A stretch of 64,000 nt of DNA from Saccharomycopsis fibuligera x Saccharomycopsis cf. fibuligera (Eukaryota; Ascomycota; Saccharomycetes; Ascoideales; Saccharomycopsidaceae): assembly GCA_001936135.1 (NCBI GenBank), contig CP012817.1:3720001-3784000 (forward strand), given 5' to 3'. The notes beneath the pieces are model-generated. The model saw only the letters and a list, made by a program, of their open reading frames with translations. It searched no databases and had not been told where the DNA came from. The number at the start of each line of letters is the position of its first letter. Positions within the stretch are counted from its first letter, which is position 1. Below, piece by piece: positions 31,473 to 43,014 of this stretch. The position numbers and the translations under genes are program-made.

Positions 31473-31478
31473 ACGCGT
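31473..31478. promoter_or_regulatory. MCB element (ACGCGT) upstream of SWI4
   Basis: ACGCGT in AAGACGCGTTTACT, about 760 bases upstream of SWI4. G1 transcription-factor genes in yeasts are known to carry sites for their own complexes; the distance makes this a moderate candidate. Confidence 0.4.
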
Positions 31479-32234
31479 TTACTGGCACTTTTAAGTGATT
31501 GGCATACCATCACTGCATCACATCTAGGCATCAATTTTTCGAAACTAGGCGTATAATATTTCCTCATTATTCTTTTTCTCCCTGAGTGCGTCTAGTTTTG
31601 TGGAAATATCAAAAATACTGATTGAAGTTTATTTTCGCGCGCGGCACTATCTTAAGGCTCGCTTGGAAAAACTAGAAAAACTATATTCCAATAATCTAAA
31701 GCCAGGAGTGTTAGCACTTCTTCTATTTGCAAGTGGAAAAAAACACGAGTCTTTGTTGAGATAGTAAGACTCTAGAAAACGAGCTTTCAACCTTAGCGGC
31801 TGCTATTACATCCATAACAACACCATTTCTACAGCAGAAAAAGTGAATAATAATATAGGAGACAATATCATTCATCCAAGTTGAGCTGATCCGTGTACAT
31901 TAACATAGCTGGCATCTTAAGTGGAAGGACGATATGCCTAACATTCTTATTCTTAACCTACAATCAAGTACTATATCCCAGTTTTAAAGCTTACTGAAAA
32001 AAATATCAATTTCAATTCTTTTTCATAATACTATAACCCAAGCTATACACAAGGACAATCTCTCATCATACACAATTTATTTTTTACCAGGATCTCGTCA
32101 GAGTATCGTATTTTTTTTATGACTTCTATTATCTATCGGATCGCTTTGTATCAAATACTATCGGACAACTAATTTTTGCAATTTATATAAGGCCATCAAA
32201 AACCATAATTTGATTTCAACATCATACATATAAA

Positions 32235-33675
32235 ATGAAAGTCAGCGAGTCACAAACGAATAATGATCCTCAGAAACTGCAGAACGAGCAGCTGCAGGAA
32301 TCAGAGCTGTCAGTACCGTCAGAGAAAGAATCATCGGTTGAAAAAGAAACGGAAGGCGACCTGTTTGAACACCTGAAACATGAAGATGAAGTTGGAAGCC
32401 AAAGCACCACGACCACTAGCGATCAGCCTACTGGCGTAACTGCTGTTGAATCAATAGCATCGGCTGAAAAGCCAAATGGCAGTACTAGCACTAAAACAAC
32501 GACAGCTGTAACGGCGAATACAGCAACAAATTCAGTGGATGAAAATGGTGACCCAACCCTCTATATCGCCACGTATTCCGGTGTCGACGTATACGAAACA
32601 TTCATAGAAGGAATACCACTTATGAGAAGATGTTCAGATGATTGGGTAAACTCCACTCAAGTTTTGAAAGCAGCAAAGTTCCCAAAAGCACAGCGAACAA
32701 GAATCTTAGAACGCGATATTCAGACCGGCGTACACCAAAAAATTCAAGGTGGTAATGGTAGATTTCAAGGTACATGGGTTCCCTTGGATGTTGCGAAAAA
32801 ATTAGCTGAAAAACATGGCTTAATTAGCGAACTTGCTCCTATATTAAATTATGTGCCTGGTGAAGATAACCAATTGCCCAAGTTAAATAAGGCAAGACAT
32901 CATAGTTCCACGCCGTCAAAGAGGAAAAAACTAAACAACAAAAAAAAAATTTCCATTGCTACAAACCTCAGCCTTCAACCGCCGTTTACTGCAACGCCGC
33001 ATCATCAACATCATCCAGGAACTCCTGGAAGTTTTCAGTTTAACATTCAAGCACAACAACGTCAACATCTGCTAGTGCTGCAGCAACAACAGCAACAGTC
33101 TCAATTGTATAATAGTAATAATGCTGCTGGTCCTGCGAGCGCTAATCAGGGTCAATTTCTAACTTTTGTGTCAAACTCGGCTCCAGGTTCAGCAGTGACG
33201 CCGCAGTTTCCCCAATTTTCAACCACTGCCCTGCAAACAAATCCGTATGCGCAACAAATGGGCCCACAAATGGTTAATAATCAAAATATTCATCTTATTC
33301 AACAGCAACAGCAACAACAGTTTCAGCAATCACAACAACATCCCCATCAACAGTTGATTCAGCAGCAATTTCAACAACAACAACAACAGAGGTTGCAGCA
33401 CCAACAGCAGCAGTCCCAACCGCAAGCACAACCACAGCCCATCTCTTTCCAGCAACAGCTACCGCCTCAAGCCCAGCAAGCACAACAACTACCCCAGCCT
33501 CATCATCTTCAACAACAACAAGCACAACAAGCACAACCACCACAGTCCATACAACACACTCAACACACACACCATGCTCTGCAGCCGCACGAAGGGTCTC
33601 AAATTGGATGGCCCCATGATATTGATGAGTCAATGAGAGAGCAAGACACCACAGTGGTTAAAGATTTGCACCCCC

Positions 33676-33706
<31 letters not shown>

Positions 33707-35924
33707 TTCTCAAGCGCATCATTCTGATTATCCTCTTGGAGATGACGACCCGAAAAGTTTTAGTTATAGTAAGAAATTTATTGAGTATTTCAGTCAAGGC
33801 ATTGAAGATAACATTCCCGAATTTGTCCTTAATCCACCAGCAGATTTCAAAATTGACGACCCAATAGACAGTGAGGGCCATTCACCACTTCATTGGGCTG
33901 CTGCTATGGGCAATTTGAAGCTCGTGTCGATTCTTGTTTCAAAGAGCGCTAACCCACTAGTGCAAAATGCATTGGGATTGAATCCATTATCGAGACTAGT
34001 AACTTTTAATAATTGCTATGAAAAACGCAATTTTTTGCAAATATTGGAATACTTGAAAGTATCTTTGTATCAGCCTGACAAGAATAATCGATTGATTTTA
34101 CATTACTTGTGTCAATTTTCTGAAATCAAATCCAAGCTTAAAAGTATCTACTATTATTTCAACATTGTCCTTGATGAGATAAGAAAGCAGAACGAGTTTT
34201 GCAATGAACAGATGTTGAAGTTGAAACGCGAGCAGTCCAAAAAAAGCGGCTCTACTGGAACTGGTGCCGCTGCTGAGGCGCAAGCAGTAAACATTGATAA
34301 TGAGAAGGACAATTTTATTCGCATGATCCTAAGTCATCGTGATGTTGATGGAGATACGCCATTGCATTTGGCTATTAGATCAAAAAATGATGCATTGATC
34401 AAGGCTCTCATTGACAATGGTGCTGACTTGACCATCATTAATGCTCATGGTGAAACGCCGTTCAACATGCTCAGTAGCTTGAATTATCCTATTAGTACAT
34501 TAATAGGTAGCAGCAGTATCAATAGCAATAGTGGAGCAGGCGGTGTAGGCCATCTGCATGTGAATTCGAACATCTTCAACACAGCAGCAGCTTACAGCAG
34601 TAATAACTACATGGTGGCTGATTACAATAACAATAAAGAAAATTTTTTCATTAAGACTCCAGATTTAAGTCATCATCAACAACAGCAACAAACACAACCA
34701 CCACCTCAACTAAAAGTTATAAACACTCCAAAATTCTTAGGTAGTAATGCAAATGGGAATAGTCTTGTTCCTGGTATCTTGGATAGCGCTGGAAAGTCTT
34801 CAACGACAGCTAGTCAATTTCCTATGGTTTCACCTATGAGAAGAATTAACTTTGATGATAACTTTTTCTCCATTGACTCTACTGATCATGATTTCACCTT
34901 GGCAACTGCTCCAGGTGCTTCAAAGGAAAACTCGCCTTTGAAAAAGATTACCAAAGAGTTGAGTGTCAATGTATTTGATGAAAGCGAGTTGCCTGAGTTG
35001 AATGGGACTACTACGACGCCTATCAATGGCAATCGCCGACAGCAACAACCTTTTATTTCAGTTTCTAACGATAACGGTAATGATAATACAGATTTGGTCA
35101 CAGCTGCAAGTACATCTTCTACAGATAAGGGAACGGCATCGGTCAAGTCACTAATTGACTTAAACAAATTCAGAACAATGTGTTTGGAGAAATTTAGCCA
35201 ACTTGAAAGGGCAATTTCTTCTGATTTAAGCATTTGGGACAAACAAAGCAAAGAAGGACATGATTTGCTCGAAAAAATCACTTCTGATGCTAGTGTTACT
35301 GATGCGCATATCCGCAATACTTTGTCAATGATTTTCGATCCAAATGATCCAAATGACTCAGAAGCATTAAAAAGCATCCTTACGACTGAGCCTACCGGAT
35401 CTAACAATAATCACGAAAGTGATAATATTGATGACAGCAGTGATTTAGATAATGAGCAGATGCAAAAAGAACTCAACGAGAAGCTTATAGACACTGAACG
35501 AGAATTATTTGATAAAGATGAAATTTTGGCCAAAGTAATTGAGCGATCCCAAGCTAAAAGCATTGCTGATTTTGTCATCAAAGAAGAGCAGCGTGCTGTT
35601 GCTGCCGCAGCTACCACAGTGACTTCCAAAAATCACAAAAAGACTAAAAGTGATGACGAAAAAGCCATTAAAGATATTCTCGTTTCTGAAGAATCCAAGG
35701 ATAAGGATGTGTTGTTGCAAGAGAAAATTGATCTTATGAAAGAATTGTCAATATTGCAAATCGAAAGACAAGAAAAAGTTAAGTATCTCACTGCTAGAAT
35801 GCTTTCACATACTATTAGTCGGAAGATGAACAATTACCGTAAATTGATCAGTATATCTTGTGGATTGAAAATTGAGTCAATTGATGATTTGATCGATGGT
35901 ATTGAAAAGGCTCTAGTGGGGTGA
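32235..35924 (+). CDS. SWI4: Swi4-like APSES/ankyrin transcription factor of G1/S
   Basis: DNA-binding subunit of the SBF/MBF-type complex that switches on G1/S genes. The 1,229-residue protein has an APSES/KilA-N winged-helix domain at residues 109-205 (LYIATYSGVDVYE, MRRCSDDWVNSTQVLK, GRFQGTWVPLDVAKKLAEK). Ankyrin repeats start near 545 (DSEGHSPLHWAAAMGN) and 703 (DVDGDTPLHLAIRSKND). A C-terminal heterodimerisation segment ends SISCGLKIESIDDLIDGIEK. Ankyrin-region wording such as NNCYEKRNFLQILEYLK and HYLCQFSEIKSKL parallels Swi4 more than Mbp1, and the ATYS...DVYE opening also fits Swi4. Residues about 250-500 are Gln-rich, as in activation domains. It could be the Mbp1 paralog; the family itself is certain. 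A 14-base T tract lies 154 bases after the stop. Confidence 0.85.
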
Positions 35925-36077
35925 GTAGTGGCAAAGTGAAATGAGCTTGAAGCTATTCTTGTTTTCAATTAGTTTTTATCTTCCCGTGCATATTTTTATG
36001 GGCTGTGATGCTTCGCTCATTTTGTGTTCAATTTAATTTACTTTTAATTTTATCGCGTGTACTTTAGTATAATAATG

Positions 36078-36091
36078 TTTTTTTTTTTTTT
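36078..36091 (+). repeat. T tract downstream of SWI4
   Basis: Fourteen T residues, one C, then seven more T, on the SWI4 sense strand about 154 bases after the stop. Confidence 0.6.
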
Positions 36092-36721
36092 CTTTTTTTC
36101 TTTGAAAGTATTCAATCATGTTTGGTTTTCGTTATAAGTATTTCTCGCTTACGCTTTTTTATGTTTTGCTATAGTTTATCATGTCAAGTAACTTTTGGTG
36201 CTAACTATTATCCATTTCATTATTGTTTTTTCTCAAAGACTTTTATTCTCCTTCTTTCCGCTTTTACTCTACGCTTTTTCTCTGTTTTTCTCTATGTTTT
36301 CTGCCTTCACGGGAATGACAACTATTTTAACGAACAATTAATTCTATAAAATATTGTTTTAATTCGTGTATTGTCGAATATCCCTTAATATGAGTTCATG
36401 AATGTTCTGTTTATTTTATATTAGCGGCATCATTTTTCGACTGTTCCTTATAATTTAATGCGATACTGCTGCTTGAATTTTAAATTTTGATGAAAAATAT
36501 TCATCCTGAAGATTGTATTGAGTTGTTTTGCAGTATTAAAAACTTGAACCACTAGCGCGTATGCAAAGATGGCAATTTAAAAGAGGTGCTATAAAAGAGA
36601 AAAAAATCAAGAAACGCGGAGCAAAAAAACATATAACGATTGTTTGAGTTTCTATTGGGTATCTATCTAACATAACAAGAAAAAACAAAAAAAAAAGATG
36701 AAACAAGATAAAACAAAATAA

Positions 36722-36761
36722 AAATAATATAATATAATATAAAATAAAATAAAATAAAATA
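36722..36761. repeat. AAAAT/ATAAT pentanucleotide array
   Basis: Several 5-base units (ATAAT then AAAAT) in the SWI4-chitinase spacer, one of several pentamer arrays in this window. Confidence 0.8.
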
Positions 36762-36919
36762 GTTAACATGATATAAAGATAAAAGTTGAGTATGGTACAA
36801 CCTTCGCTCATTGAGGGATGCTCTAGAAAAGAACTGAAAAAGACTTTTTTTTTTTCTGATTCGGTTTGCTTCATAAACTAAGCTCGATGTTCATTGCTCA
36901 ATGTTTGCCCAGCAAACAC

Positions 36920-37343
36920 TCAAGCAGTAGCACCGGAAGTAGCGGCCCAATAAACATCAGTCAGCAAGCTTGGAAGCAAACTGTCTGCCCAATGAACATC
37001 TGTGCTACCAGCGCTGACCGCAGCATGGTTGAGAACGGCAGTTTCGGCAGCAGATGCAACAGATGCCACAGAAGGTGCAACAATGGTGGCGGTTCTCGAA
37101 GTGGAACCGTTACCTTGGATAACTGTGGTATCGGAATCAGCGTTAGCAGCGGAATCGTTGTCAACAACAGCACCACCAGCGACAGCAGTATTGCCGGTAG
37201 CTGCAGTAGAAGATACATGCTTGGTGGTGGTTGCGGTGACGGCAGGAGCAGTGGCAATGACAGTGGAAGCTTTATTGTGAGCATGGCCTAAGCCCGAAGC
37301 AGCAGCAGTTGAAGATGGACTTGTAGATTTGATGCTTGGGCCG

Positions 37344-37401
<58 letters not shown>

Positions 37402-38299
37402 TTGGTTTAGAGCCACCCAAAATTTTTTTCAAACCACCGATAAATGAGGTTCCACCGACAATATTATTAGTACCACGAACTGCATCCCAGACCATAAAGC
37501 CACCAAAATTGCTAGCGGAAAGACTGGCACTGGCTTTGGATTTAACTGTGGAAAGATCAACGTACCCAGAACCAGCAGCAGAGCTAGAACCAGGCAAGCC
37601 AATGTACAATTTCATATTTGTGTTCTTGTATGAAGACACTGCTTTGGCCCAGGTGTCCCAGTTAAAAGTTTTGTCCAACGCACATGGGTTGTTGTAGAAT
37701 TGAATGAAGGCAATATCGATGTTGGCGTTTTTCAAGGTTTCACCAATACTAGCATCTGGGAAAACACATTGCGGAGCAGCAGTGACCAAAAAGCCACCAC
37801 CAAATTTTTTCTTGATAGCGGCAACAAAGTCAGCGTAGCCGGTGGTTGTGCCTGCTTCAATATCCAAGTCCACGCCATCAATAGTAGCACCGGGAAACAC
37901 GCTACCGCTTGGACCAAACAATTCATGCATTTTGTCAGCGACCTGAGAAGCATCAGACGAGCCACTGATCCCGTAAGATCCAGTAGCACCGCCCATGGAA
38001 AGAATCACTTTAACACCTTTTGATTGACAAGTTTTAATGCCTTTGGCTATAGTTGGACAGGTGGCACCGGAGCAAGAAGCACCAAAGTTATAGGAAACTG
38101 AACTGCCTTGAAAGTTGTTGACAAACGATATCAAGACAATGTCAATATTGCCACTAGAGCAGTATGTCCCTAAGTCTTTTTCGCCGGTACCTTGGCCCCA
38201 ATACACAGCAACGTTTTTGCCATTGGCACTGTATGCGGCATTGGCTAGGCTGGTCAACGAAAGTAGCAAGATGGCTTGCACTAGCTGGGCGAGGATCAT
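36920..38299 (-). CDS. CHT2: Secreted GH18 chitinase
   Basis: Family 18 endochitinase; yeast enzymes of this type help mother-daughter separation and wall remodelling. Of 459 residues, the first 21 (MILAQLVQAILLLSLTSLANA) form a clear signal peptide. The GH18 domain covers about residues 25-295: VAVYWGQG near 30, SMGGATGSYG at 101-110, and the catalytic DGVDLDIE at 141-148 with Glu148 as proton donor. A pure Gly-Ser linker (about 301-320), encoded by a GGAACC-type hexamer repeat, leads to a Ser/Thr/Ala-rich tail suited to O-mannosylation. No chitin-binding domain is visible. The C-terminus (LTDVYWAATSGATA) is only weakly hydrophobic, so a GPI anchor as in CHT2 is uncertain; a CHT1/CHT3-type assignment is possible. 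Confidence 0.94.
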
Positions 38300-38613
38300 T
38301 GTGTGTCAGTGCTGCTATGTCTAGATGCGCCGCTTTGTCTAGTATCCTTCGGAGGCTGTCGGCTGTGTGTGGTAGTGTAATGAATGGACGAATCGAACGA
38401 TCCTTAGCGTTTGGTGAATGGAAACGTACTAAATATTACTATCGGTGATAAAGAAACTCAGGCAACGAGAAAGGAGCGGGACTGTTTCAATATATAACAG
38501 AGAAAAAAATCGTTACCAAATAAATGCCAACCCTTCGGCCTTGCCTTGCAGCTACGGGTGCTTCTCCAATACGGGGCAAAATCCAGTAACATGATAAACG
38601 GTAACGAGGCAGG

Positions 38614-38648
38614 CTGCTTCGCAGGCTGCTTCGCAGCCTGCGAAGCAG
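38614..38648. repeat. Perfect 15-base hairpin
   Basis: Arms CTGCTTCGCAGGCTG (38614-38628) and CAGCCTGCGAAGCAG (38634-38648) with a CTTCG loop. The left arm is also part of a direct repeat of GGCTGCTTCGCA. Confidence 0.9.
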
Positions 38649-39200
38649 GTAGCGTGTTCTCTTGTCTTAGACTATCCAACACAACGCCGCCTTTGCCAAC
38701 CCGCGGTAGCCTTCGTAGCAGGTTGATCTCGCGTACTCGCGTGCCCTCGAGCGAAGGACACGCTCCCCGGCGCCATCTTTCGCACATTCTCAGCTATTAT
38801 TGGAATCAAGACAGACACGGACGCTCAGAAGCACCACATTGTGACACATACCGGGTAGCGTGCAGCTGTGTTTTGTGGGCGTGCAAGCGCCGGCACAGCT
38901 TCGGCTGCCTCAGGGATCCCACTTTGGGCAATCCTCACTCTGCCGAGTACCTCATAGCGTGCGCTTTATTGTGTGCTCGTAGAAAAGGAGCCGTCACAAA
39001 TCGCACTTTGGTCCCAATCGCACTTTGATCCAAATCGCAGCAAATGTTGGCCGCTCCTTGGTCCAGGAGCCATTTGACGCACGCGTGCGTCAACCATCGC
39101 CCTGCAGCCGGCCGCAGGTGCCTGTGGGCCCGTAGACTTGCAGTTTTTCATTACACCATTTAGCCAGGCCTACGATTTCTGCCTGTACTGCTCCGAGCCC

Positions 39201-39230
39201 CTTCGACTGAAGCACCTTCGACTGAAGCAC
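39201..39230. repeat. 15-base perfect tandem duplication
   Basis: CTTCGACTGAAGCAC twice in a row, followed by a diverged third unit (CTCCGAAAGAAGCTC). Confidence 0.9.
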
Positions 39231-39872
39231 CTCCGAAAGAAGCTCAGGGCGTATCCCAGGTCGCACCTGCTGTGCCTGCTACCGTGCTGCTCTCCCGGCC
39301 GCCGTACCCTGCAAAGCTCACGCTTTGGCGGCTGCAGGCAGCAATTATGATTCTTTATGTACCGGTGCGCGGTGTGCTGCAAGGGGCCTTGTGTCAGCTG
39401 AAAACGTTCATATTCACACCTGGAGCACGGGTCAGATTAGATCGAGGCAGATCAAAGCCGCAACACTAAGCGTTTCTTTGGTTGAGGACCGCACGCCAAT
39501 ACTTGCCGCGCCATGTCTATGGAGGACTAGAGACAAAAACAGACGTGCCTGAAAGTGCACCGGCACTGCGTTTCAAGACAAAATAGTTACGTGATTATCA
39601 AGCCGCACACACCGGCGGCGTGCGCGTAGCACCGCTCTTTTCATAGCGGCACCCTTTTTTGCCAATAGGGCGTTCCTACGCTGGATTTCCTTAGTAGCTT
39701 CGCTGGCGGTTCTCGCCCCATTGTGCCCGAAACCAGTGTTGGACACCTCTGGCACGCTGAAAGGACAAGAGCGGGCACATTGTTGTCTTCGAGGGAACAA
39801 CAAACAACGGACTCTGCGGTTATCATGGCGTAGCGGTTGTTTCAAAACGCAATTCTGTGGCTCTGCGTCCAT

Positions 39873-40450
39873 TCATTTTTGATTTTGCGACCACTCGTAG
39901 CCGTGTATAACTTTCACTTCATGTCCTTCGTCTTTTCCTATGTCTATAGGGCACTTGTGTACTACTTTGTTGTTGTATCTTGCTGGAAAGAGCTCGTGAA
40001 AGTCTTGTTGATGAGCCTCGGCTTTACAAAAATAGGCTCCTAGTTCTTCCTTGTTTCTCTTATTCACTCTGTACATTTTACCACATGGTTGGTCATAAAC
40101 GGCCATAGCAGCTGGGCGTAAGGACTCAACATCTGGACGTAATACACCACTATGTACTCCGTTCACACTTATGCATCTTCCTCCTATTAAAGCTTCTCTA
40201 ATGTTCAGGTAATCGTTCTTTCTACGATGCGGTATTTCTCACCTGGTTGCAGAAACGATCTGAACATTTTGAATGATAGTCCTGCCAAAGTTTCAGCTTG
40301 AGCAGCTATACTTGTTTTGAATATGCCAAACGTAGCTTTTCTAAACTTTGTCCATACGTTAGCTAATACTACTGCACCATTTGCACAGCACTTTCTAGCC
40401 CATTCTATCAACTTCTTGCTTAAACATTGTCTCGGCTGTGTAGCGTTCAA
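39873..40450 (-). pseudogene. Fragmented coding relic of unrecognised family
   Basis: The minus strand carries adjacent protein-like stretches without ATG starts. One contains LSKKLIEWARKCCANGAVV and FKTSIAAQAETLAGLSFK, the other LRPAAMAVYDQPCGKMYRV and HELFPARYNNKVVHKCPIDI. Their composition is balanced and quite unlike the GC-rich shadows around them, which suggests the remains of a real gene or element. I recognise no family, mobile or cellular. A diverged 20-base direct repeat (around 40435-40452 and 40508-40528) lies at its upstream edge. It looks broken and old. Confidence 0.4.
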
Positions 40451-41034
40451 CTTCGAGAGACCTGGGAAAGCTTACAGGAAACACACTGCAACAAGTGGTG
40501 CAATAACGTTGGCTGAATAGCGTTCATGCTGACGATACACTCTAGGGGTGAAAGGGGGTGTCAGCGATGCCGCTTCCTTTTTGGGAATACGGACGATGGG
40601 CTCTAATCACTTTTCATCGCTTTTTACGCTTCCGCTGCCAAACTCGAGAACCACAACAGCCATACTTGCGGCTGATGACAACTGCCTTCGCTATGCCTTC
40701 TACAAACCAAAAATGATGCGTTTTCTTTTTGCTCCCCCTTCTCTAAACTCCTCCTCGGTCTGTCATCACTTCCGTCAGGCAGCTGAGCTAATATAGCCTT
40801 CTGTTTACCACAGTTCCTGTTCAGCCGTGCCGCTCATCCAGACACTGAGAGCCAGCTCGTTGCCGGTCTCCGCCGTATTTGCACCAATTTTCGTGTCTCG
40901 ATTTCCTGTATTCCGTTTTCACGGAGAGGGCGCCAGGTACCTAATCACTCGGTCAGTCGTCTCATCACTCAACACACACAAGTGTTCGGTTATATTAGCT
41001 ATAGTGTCTCACAGACCACTTGCGGCCCCTCATA

Positions 41035-42459
41035 ATGTCCAGCGCCAAGCAACCAAAGGCCCCAAGAGCCAAGAAATACCAATGCACTATCCCCGGTTGC
41101 AACAAGCTGTACTCGAAGCCCAGCTTAGTGGAACAGCATATCCGGACCCATACCAACGAGCGCAACTTCAAATGCCTGTATCCCAATTGCGGTAAGAAAT
41201 TTTTCCGCAAGTCGCACTTGAAGGTTCACTCGTGGACTCATTCTGACGTGAAGCCATTGACTTGTTCTTTTTGCTTCAAAGGGTTCACTACGTCACAGCA
41301 ACTCGGACGTCACATCAATACTCACAGACAGTGGGTTGACTGCCCGTACAAATGCGGCGCTCGGTTCAAGATCTTTCCAGAGCTGCCTGGCAGTGCCAGC
41401 AACGATAGTGATAGCAGTCTAAGTGAAGGCGGTTCAGGCGGTGAATTGAAGAAACATATTTTGGAAGTCCACATCACGTCAGAAATTATTAGCATTCCTG
41501 ATCCAACTGACCCAAAATTTGGCGGCAACAAGCACACTTATACCAAACTCGATCCGCCAATCCTTGAATTTTTGAAAAACCAAAGGGGCGGTGATGTCTC
41601 TGGCAATGGTATTGGTGGCTCAAGCGCCGGAGGTGGTAGCAACAATGCTGCTTCTGATCCCAAACATAGTATTGTTAGTACGGAGTCGGGTGGTAGCAAT
41701 ACCAATGGCACTCTTTTGTCAAATGACCATTTATCTTCGACAAATAGTCAATTTTCTCTAAGTGACTATAACAATAACGAATACGGTTATGGAGCCCAAT
41801 TGGAAAATTCAGGTATTGTTAGTTCAGATCAAAATTTCACCGGCTTAAATAGTGCAGAGGCCCTTCTTCACCCTGCTGGTTCCGCTAACGTTGAGCTGCT
41901 CTGCAACATTGACTTCCCGGTTTCTGGTAACTTGACTGACAATGATGTTTCGGATGCTATTGCTGATCAGGCCACTAATGTTATCTTGAACGAGAATCAG
42001 ACTACAGACTATGACAACAAAGATGACATTAATAGTACTGTTTTAGAACACCTTTACAATAGCGATGTGGGTCAGATTGATTTCTCCAATTGGAACTTCA
42101 ATATTGTCGAAGACGGTAACCTCCGTTTCATGGAACCAACATTCCCATCGCCAAGAACCGCCACTACATCTAATAATGCTGCCGGCAGAGGCAGCACCAG
42201 TCCATTAATAGAACCAGGATATGGCGAAGTGTATGATGGGCCAGCTGATCCCCTTAGTGATCTTCATTGTAAAGATTTATCGTGTCGTGGGGCTGAAGTT
42301 TATGGTAGTACTTTTGATTTGATTCGTCATTATGATACTCGCCATTATTTTGTGCCAGAATACTTGTTTAAGGATTTTTTTGGAACCGAAGAGTTGAGCA
42401 ATGATAGTAGCCAGAAATATGATAATGGCCATGTGCATGGAAGTGGATGCAATCATTAA
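41035..42459 (+). CDS. TFIIIA-like C2H2 zinc-finger protein
   Basis: Nuclear DNA- or RNA-binding protein of 474 residues from the ATG giving [10 protein letters not shown]; an apparent longer frame starts only at TTG. Three tandem C2H2 fingers follow at about residues 16-98: [10 protein letters not shown]..., [21 protein letters not shown], and [20 protein letters not shown] fourth, [15 protein letters not shown]...LKKHILEVH, is split by a Ser/Gly-rich insert of about 20 residues. The THSD-KP linker and KG-TT-QQL-RH wording match yeast TFIIIA fingers 2-3, and the IL-VH ending matches TFIIIA finger 4. TFIIIA fingers 5-9 are absent. An acidic Asn/Ser-rich middle follows, and the C-terminus has one more C2H2-like module ([15 protein letters not shown]...LIRHYDTRH). 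It may be a shortened TFIIIA or a paralog turned transcription factor. Confidence 0.85.
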   Translation: MSSAKQPKAPRAKKYQCTIPGCNKLYSKPSLVEQHIRTHTNERNFKCLYPNCGKKFFRKSHLKVHSWTHSDVKPLTCSFCFKGFTTSQQLGRHINTHRQWVDCPYKCGARFKIFPELPGSASNDSDSSLSEGGSGGELKKHILEVHITSEIISIPDPTDPKFGGNKHTYTKLDPPILEFLKNQRGGDVSGNGIGGSSAGGGSNNAASDPKHSIVSTESGGSNTNGTLLSNDHLSSTNSQFSLSDYNNNEYGYGAQLENSGIVSSDQNFTGLNSAEALLHPAGSANVELLCNIDFPVSGNLTDNDVSDAIADQATNVILNENQTTDYDNKDDINSTVLEHLYNSDVGQIDFSNWNFNIVEDGNLRFMEPTFPSPRTATTSNNAAGRGSTSPLIEPGYGEVYDGPADPLSDLHCKDLSCRGAEVYGSTFDLIRHYDTRHYFVPEYLFKDFFGTEELSNDSSQKYDNGHVHGSGCNH

Positions 42460-42807
42460 AAAGTGACGTTTAGATCAGTCCCGAGGTAAATAACTAAAAT
42501 AATATTCGTCTCCCTCAGTTTCTTGTGTACTTGTTCGTTAAAAAATAAGTCTTTAAAAAATTCATCTAATTTTTTGTTTTCCCTTTTCTCTCATTTAAAA
42601 TATAATTTTGTGACTTATGTGTTTGCCTTCCACAATTGTATGAATCAGGCCTAAGTTTGTAACCTAACGTTTGGAATTAGAATTGTGATGCTGACGTCGT
42701 ATCAACGCAGACACTTTTTGTGGTGTGCGTGTTTGATATTTTATTGATCCGGTGTATGGAGCAAATGATAGAATGCGGTTCTAATCTCAATAAAAATACG
42801 GCAAGAA

Positions 42808-42808
<1 letters not shown>

Positions 42809-42838
<30 letters not shown>
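42809..42838 (-). repeat. Sense-strand T tract downstream of the Emp70-like gene
   Basis: Thirty A on the plus strand, thus T on the gene's sense strand, about 177 bases after its stop. Confidence 0.7.
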
Positions 42839-42840
<2 letters not shown>

Positions 42841-42956
42841 ATATTTCACTAAAAATTGAAATTATCAAAAAATGGTATTAAAATTACAACTTGCCCCATA
42901 TCTATACATGTCTAACCAAGAAAACCTATGAAATAGCTGCTCAACTATTCGAATTG

Positions 42957-43005
42957 ATCAAATCAAATCAAATCAAACCAAATCAAGTCAAGTCAAGTCA
43001 AGTCA
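42957..43005. repeat. AAATC/AAGTC pentanucleotide array
   Basis: About nine 5-base units drifting from AAATC to AAGTC, ending within 10 bases of the Emp70-like stop codon. Confidence 0.85.
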
Positions 43006-43014
43006 ATAAACAGA

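Larger units (their letters stand above)
29067..32234. promoter_or_regulatory. 3.2 kb upstream region of SWI4
   Basis: The first about 900 bases after BOI2 are T-rich, with a GTTGA pentamer repeat near 29108-29120. Then come a GC-richer block with an inverted repeat (30843-30877), a TTTCCA hexamer array (about 31209-31258), and an AT-rich leader holding one ACGCGT (31473-31478). ORFs here lack ATG starts or read simple repeats. Very long regulatory regions are common before yeast developmental and cell-cycle regulators. Confidence 0.6.
35925..36919. other. Convergent 3' spacer between SWI4 and the chitinase
   Basis: About 1 kb of AT-rich 3' flank for two converging genes. It has a T tract (36078-36091), an A10 run (36689-36699), and pentamer arrays of ATAAT and AAAAT units (36722-36761). 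The 112-codon minus ORF at 36536-36874 is the repeat read as a hydrophobic peptide. No gene seen. Confidence 0.7.
38300..41034. other. GC-rich, gene-poor 2.7 kb divergent spacer
   Basis: Between the chitinase and zinc-finger starts. It contains a perfect hairpin (38614-38648), a tandem AATCGCACTTTG repeat (about 39009-39030), a perfect 15-base duplication (39201-39230), a fragmented coding relic (39873-40450) and a GGCGCCAGG motif near 40927. Several GC-rich ORFs on both strands conflict with each other and lack ATG starts. Base composition differs from the AT-rich flanks. Confidence 0.55.
42460..43014. other. Convergent 3' spacer with A tract and pentamer repeat
   Basis: Shared 3' flank of the zinc-finger and Emp70-like genes. 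It holds a 30-base A run (42809-42838; T on the sense strand of the Emp70-like gene) and a pentamer array of AAATC/AAGTC units (42957-43005) abutting the Emp70-like stop. No gene seen. Confidence 0.75.

Noticed and set aside
36536-36874. 112-codon very hydrophobic minus ORF (membrane protein?)
   Set aside because: Most of it is the AAAAT/ATAAT array read as Phe/Ile/Leu.
38546-39028. 160-codon plus ORF in the GC-rich spacer
   Set aside because: TTG start, begins across the 15-base hairpin, Cys/Arg-rich shadow composition, no family.
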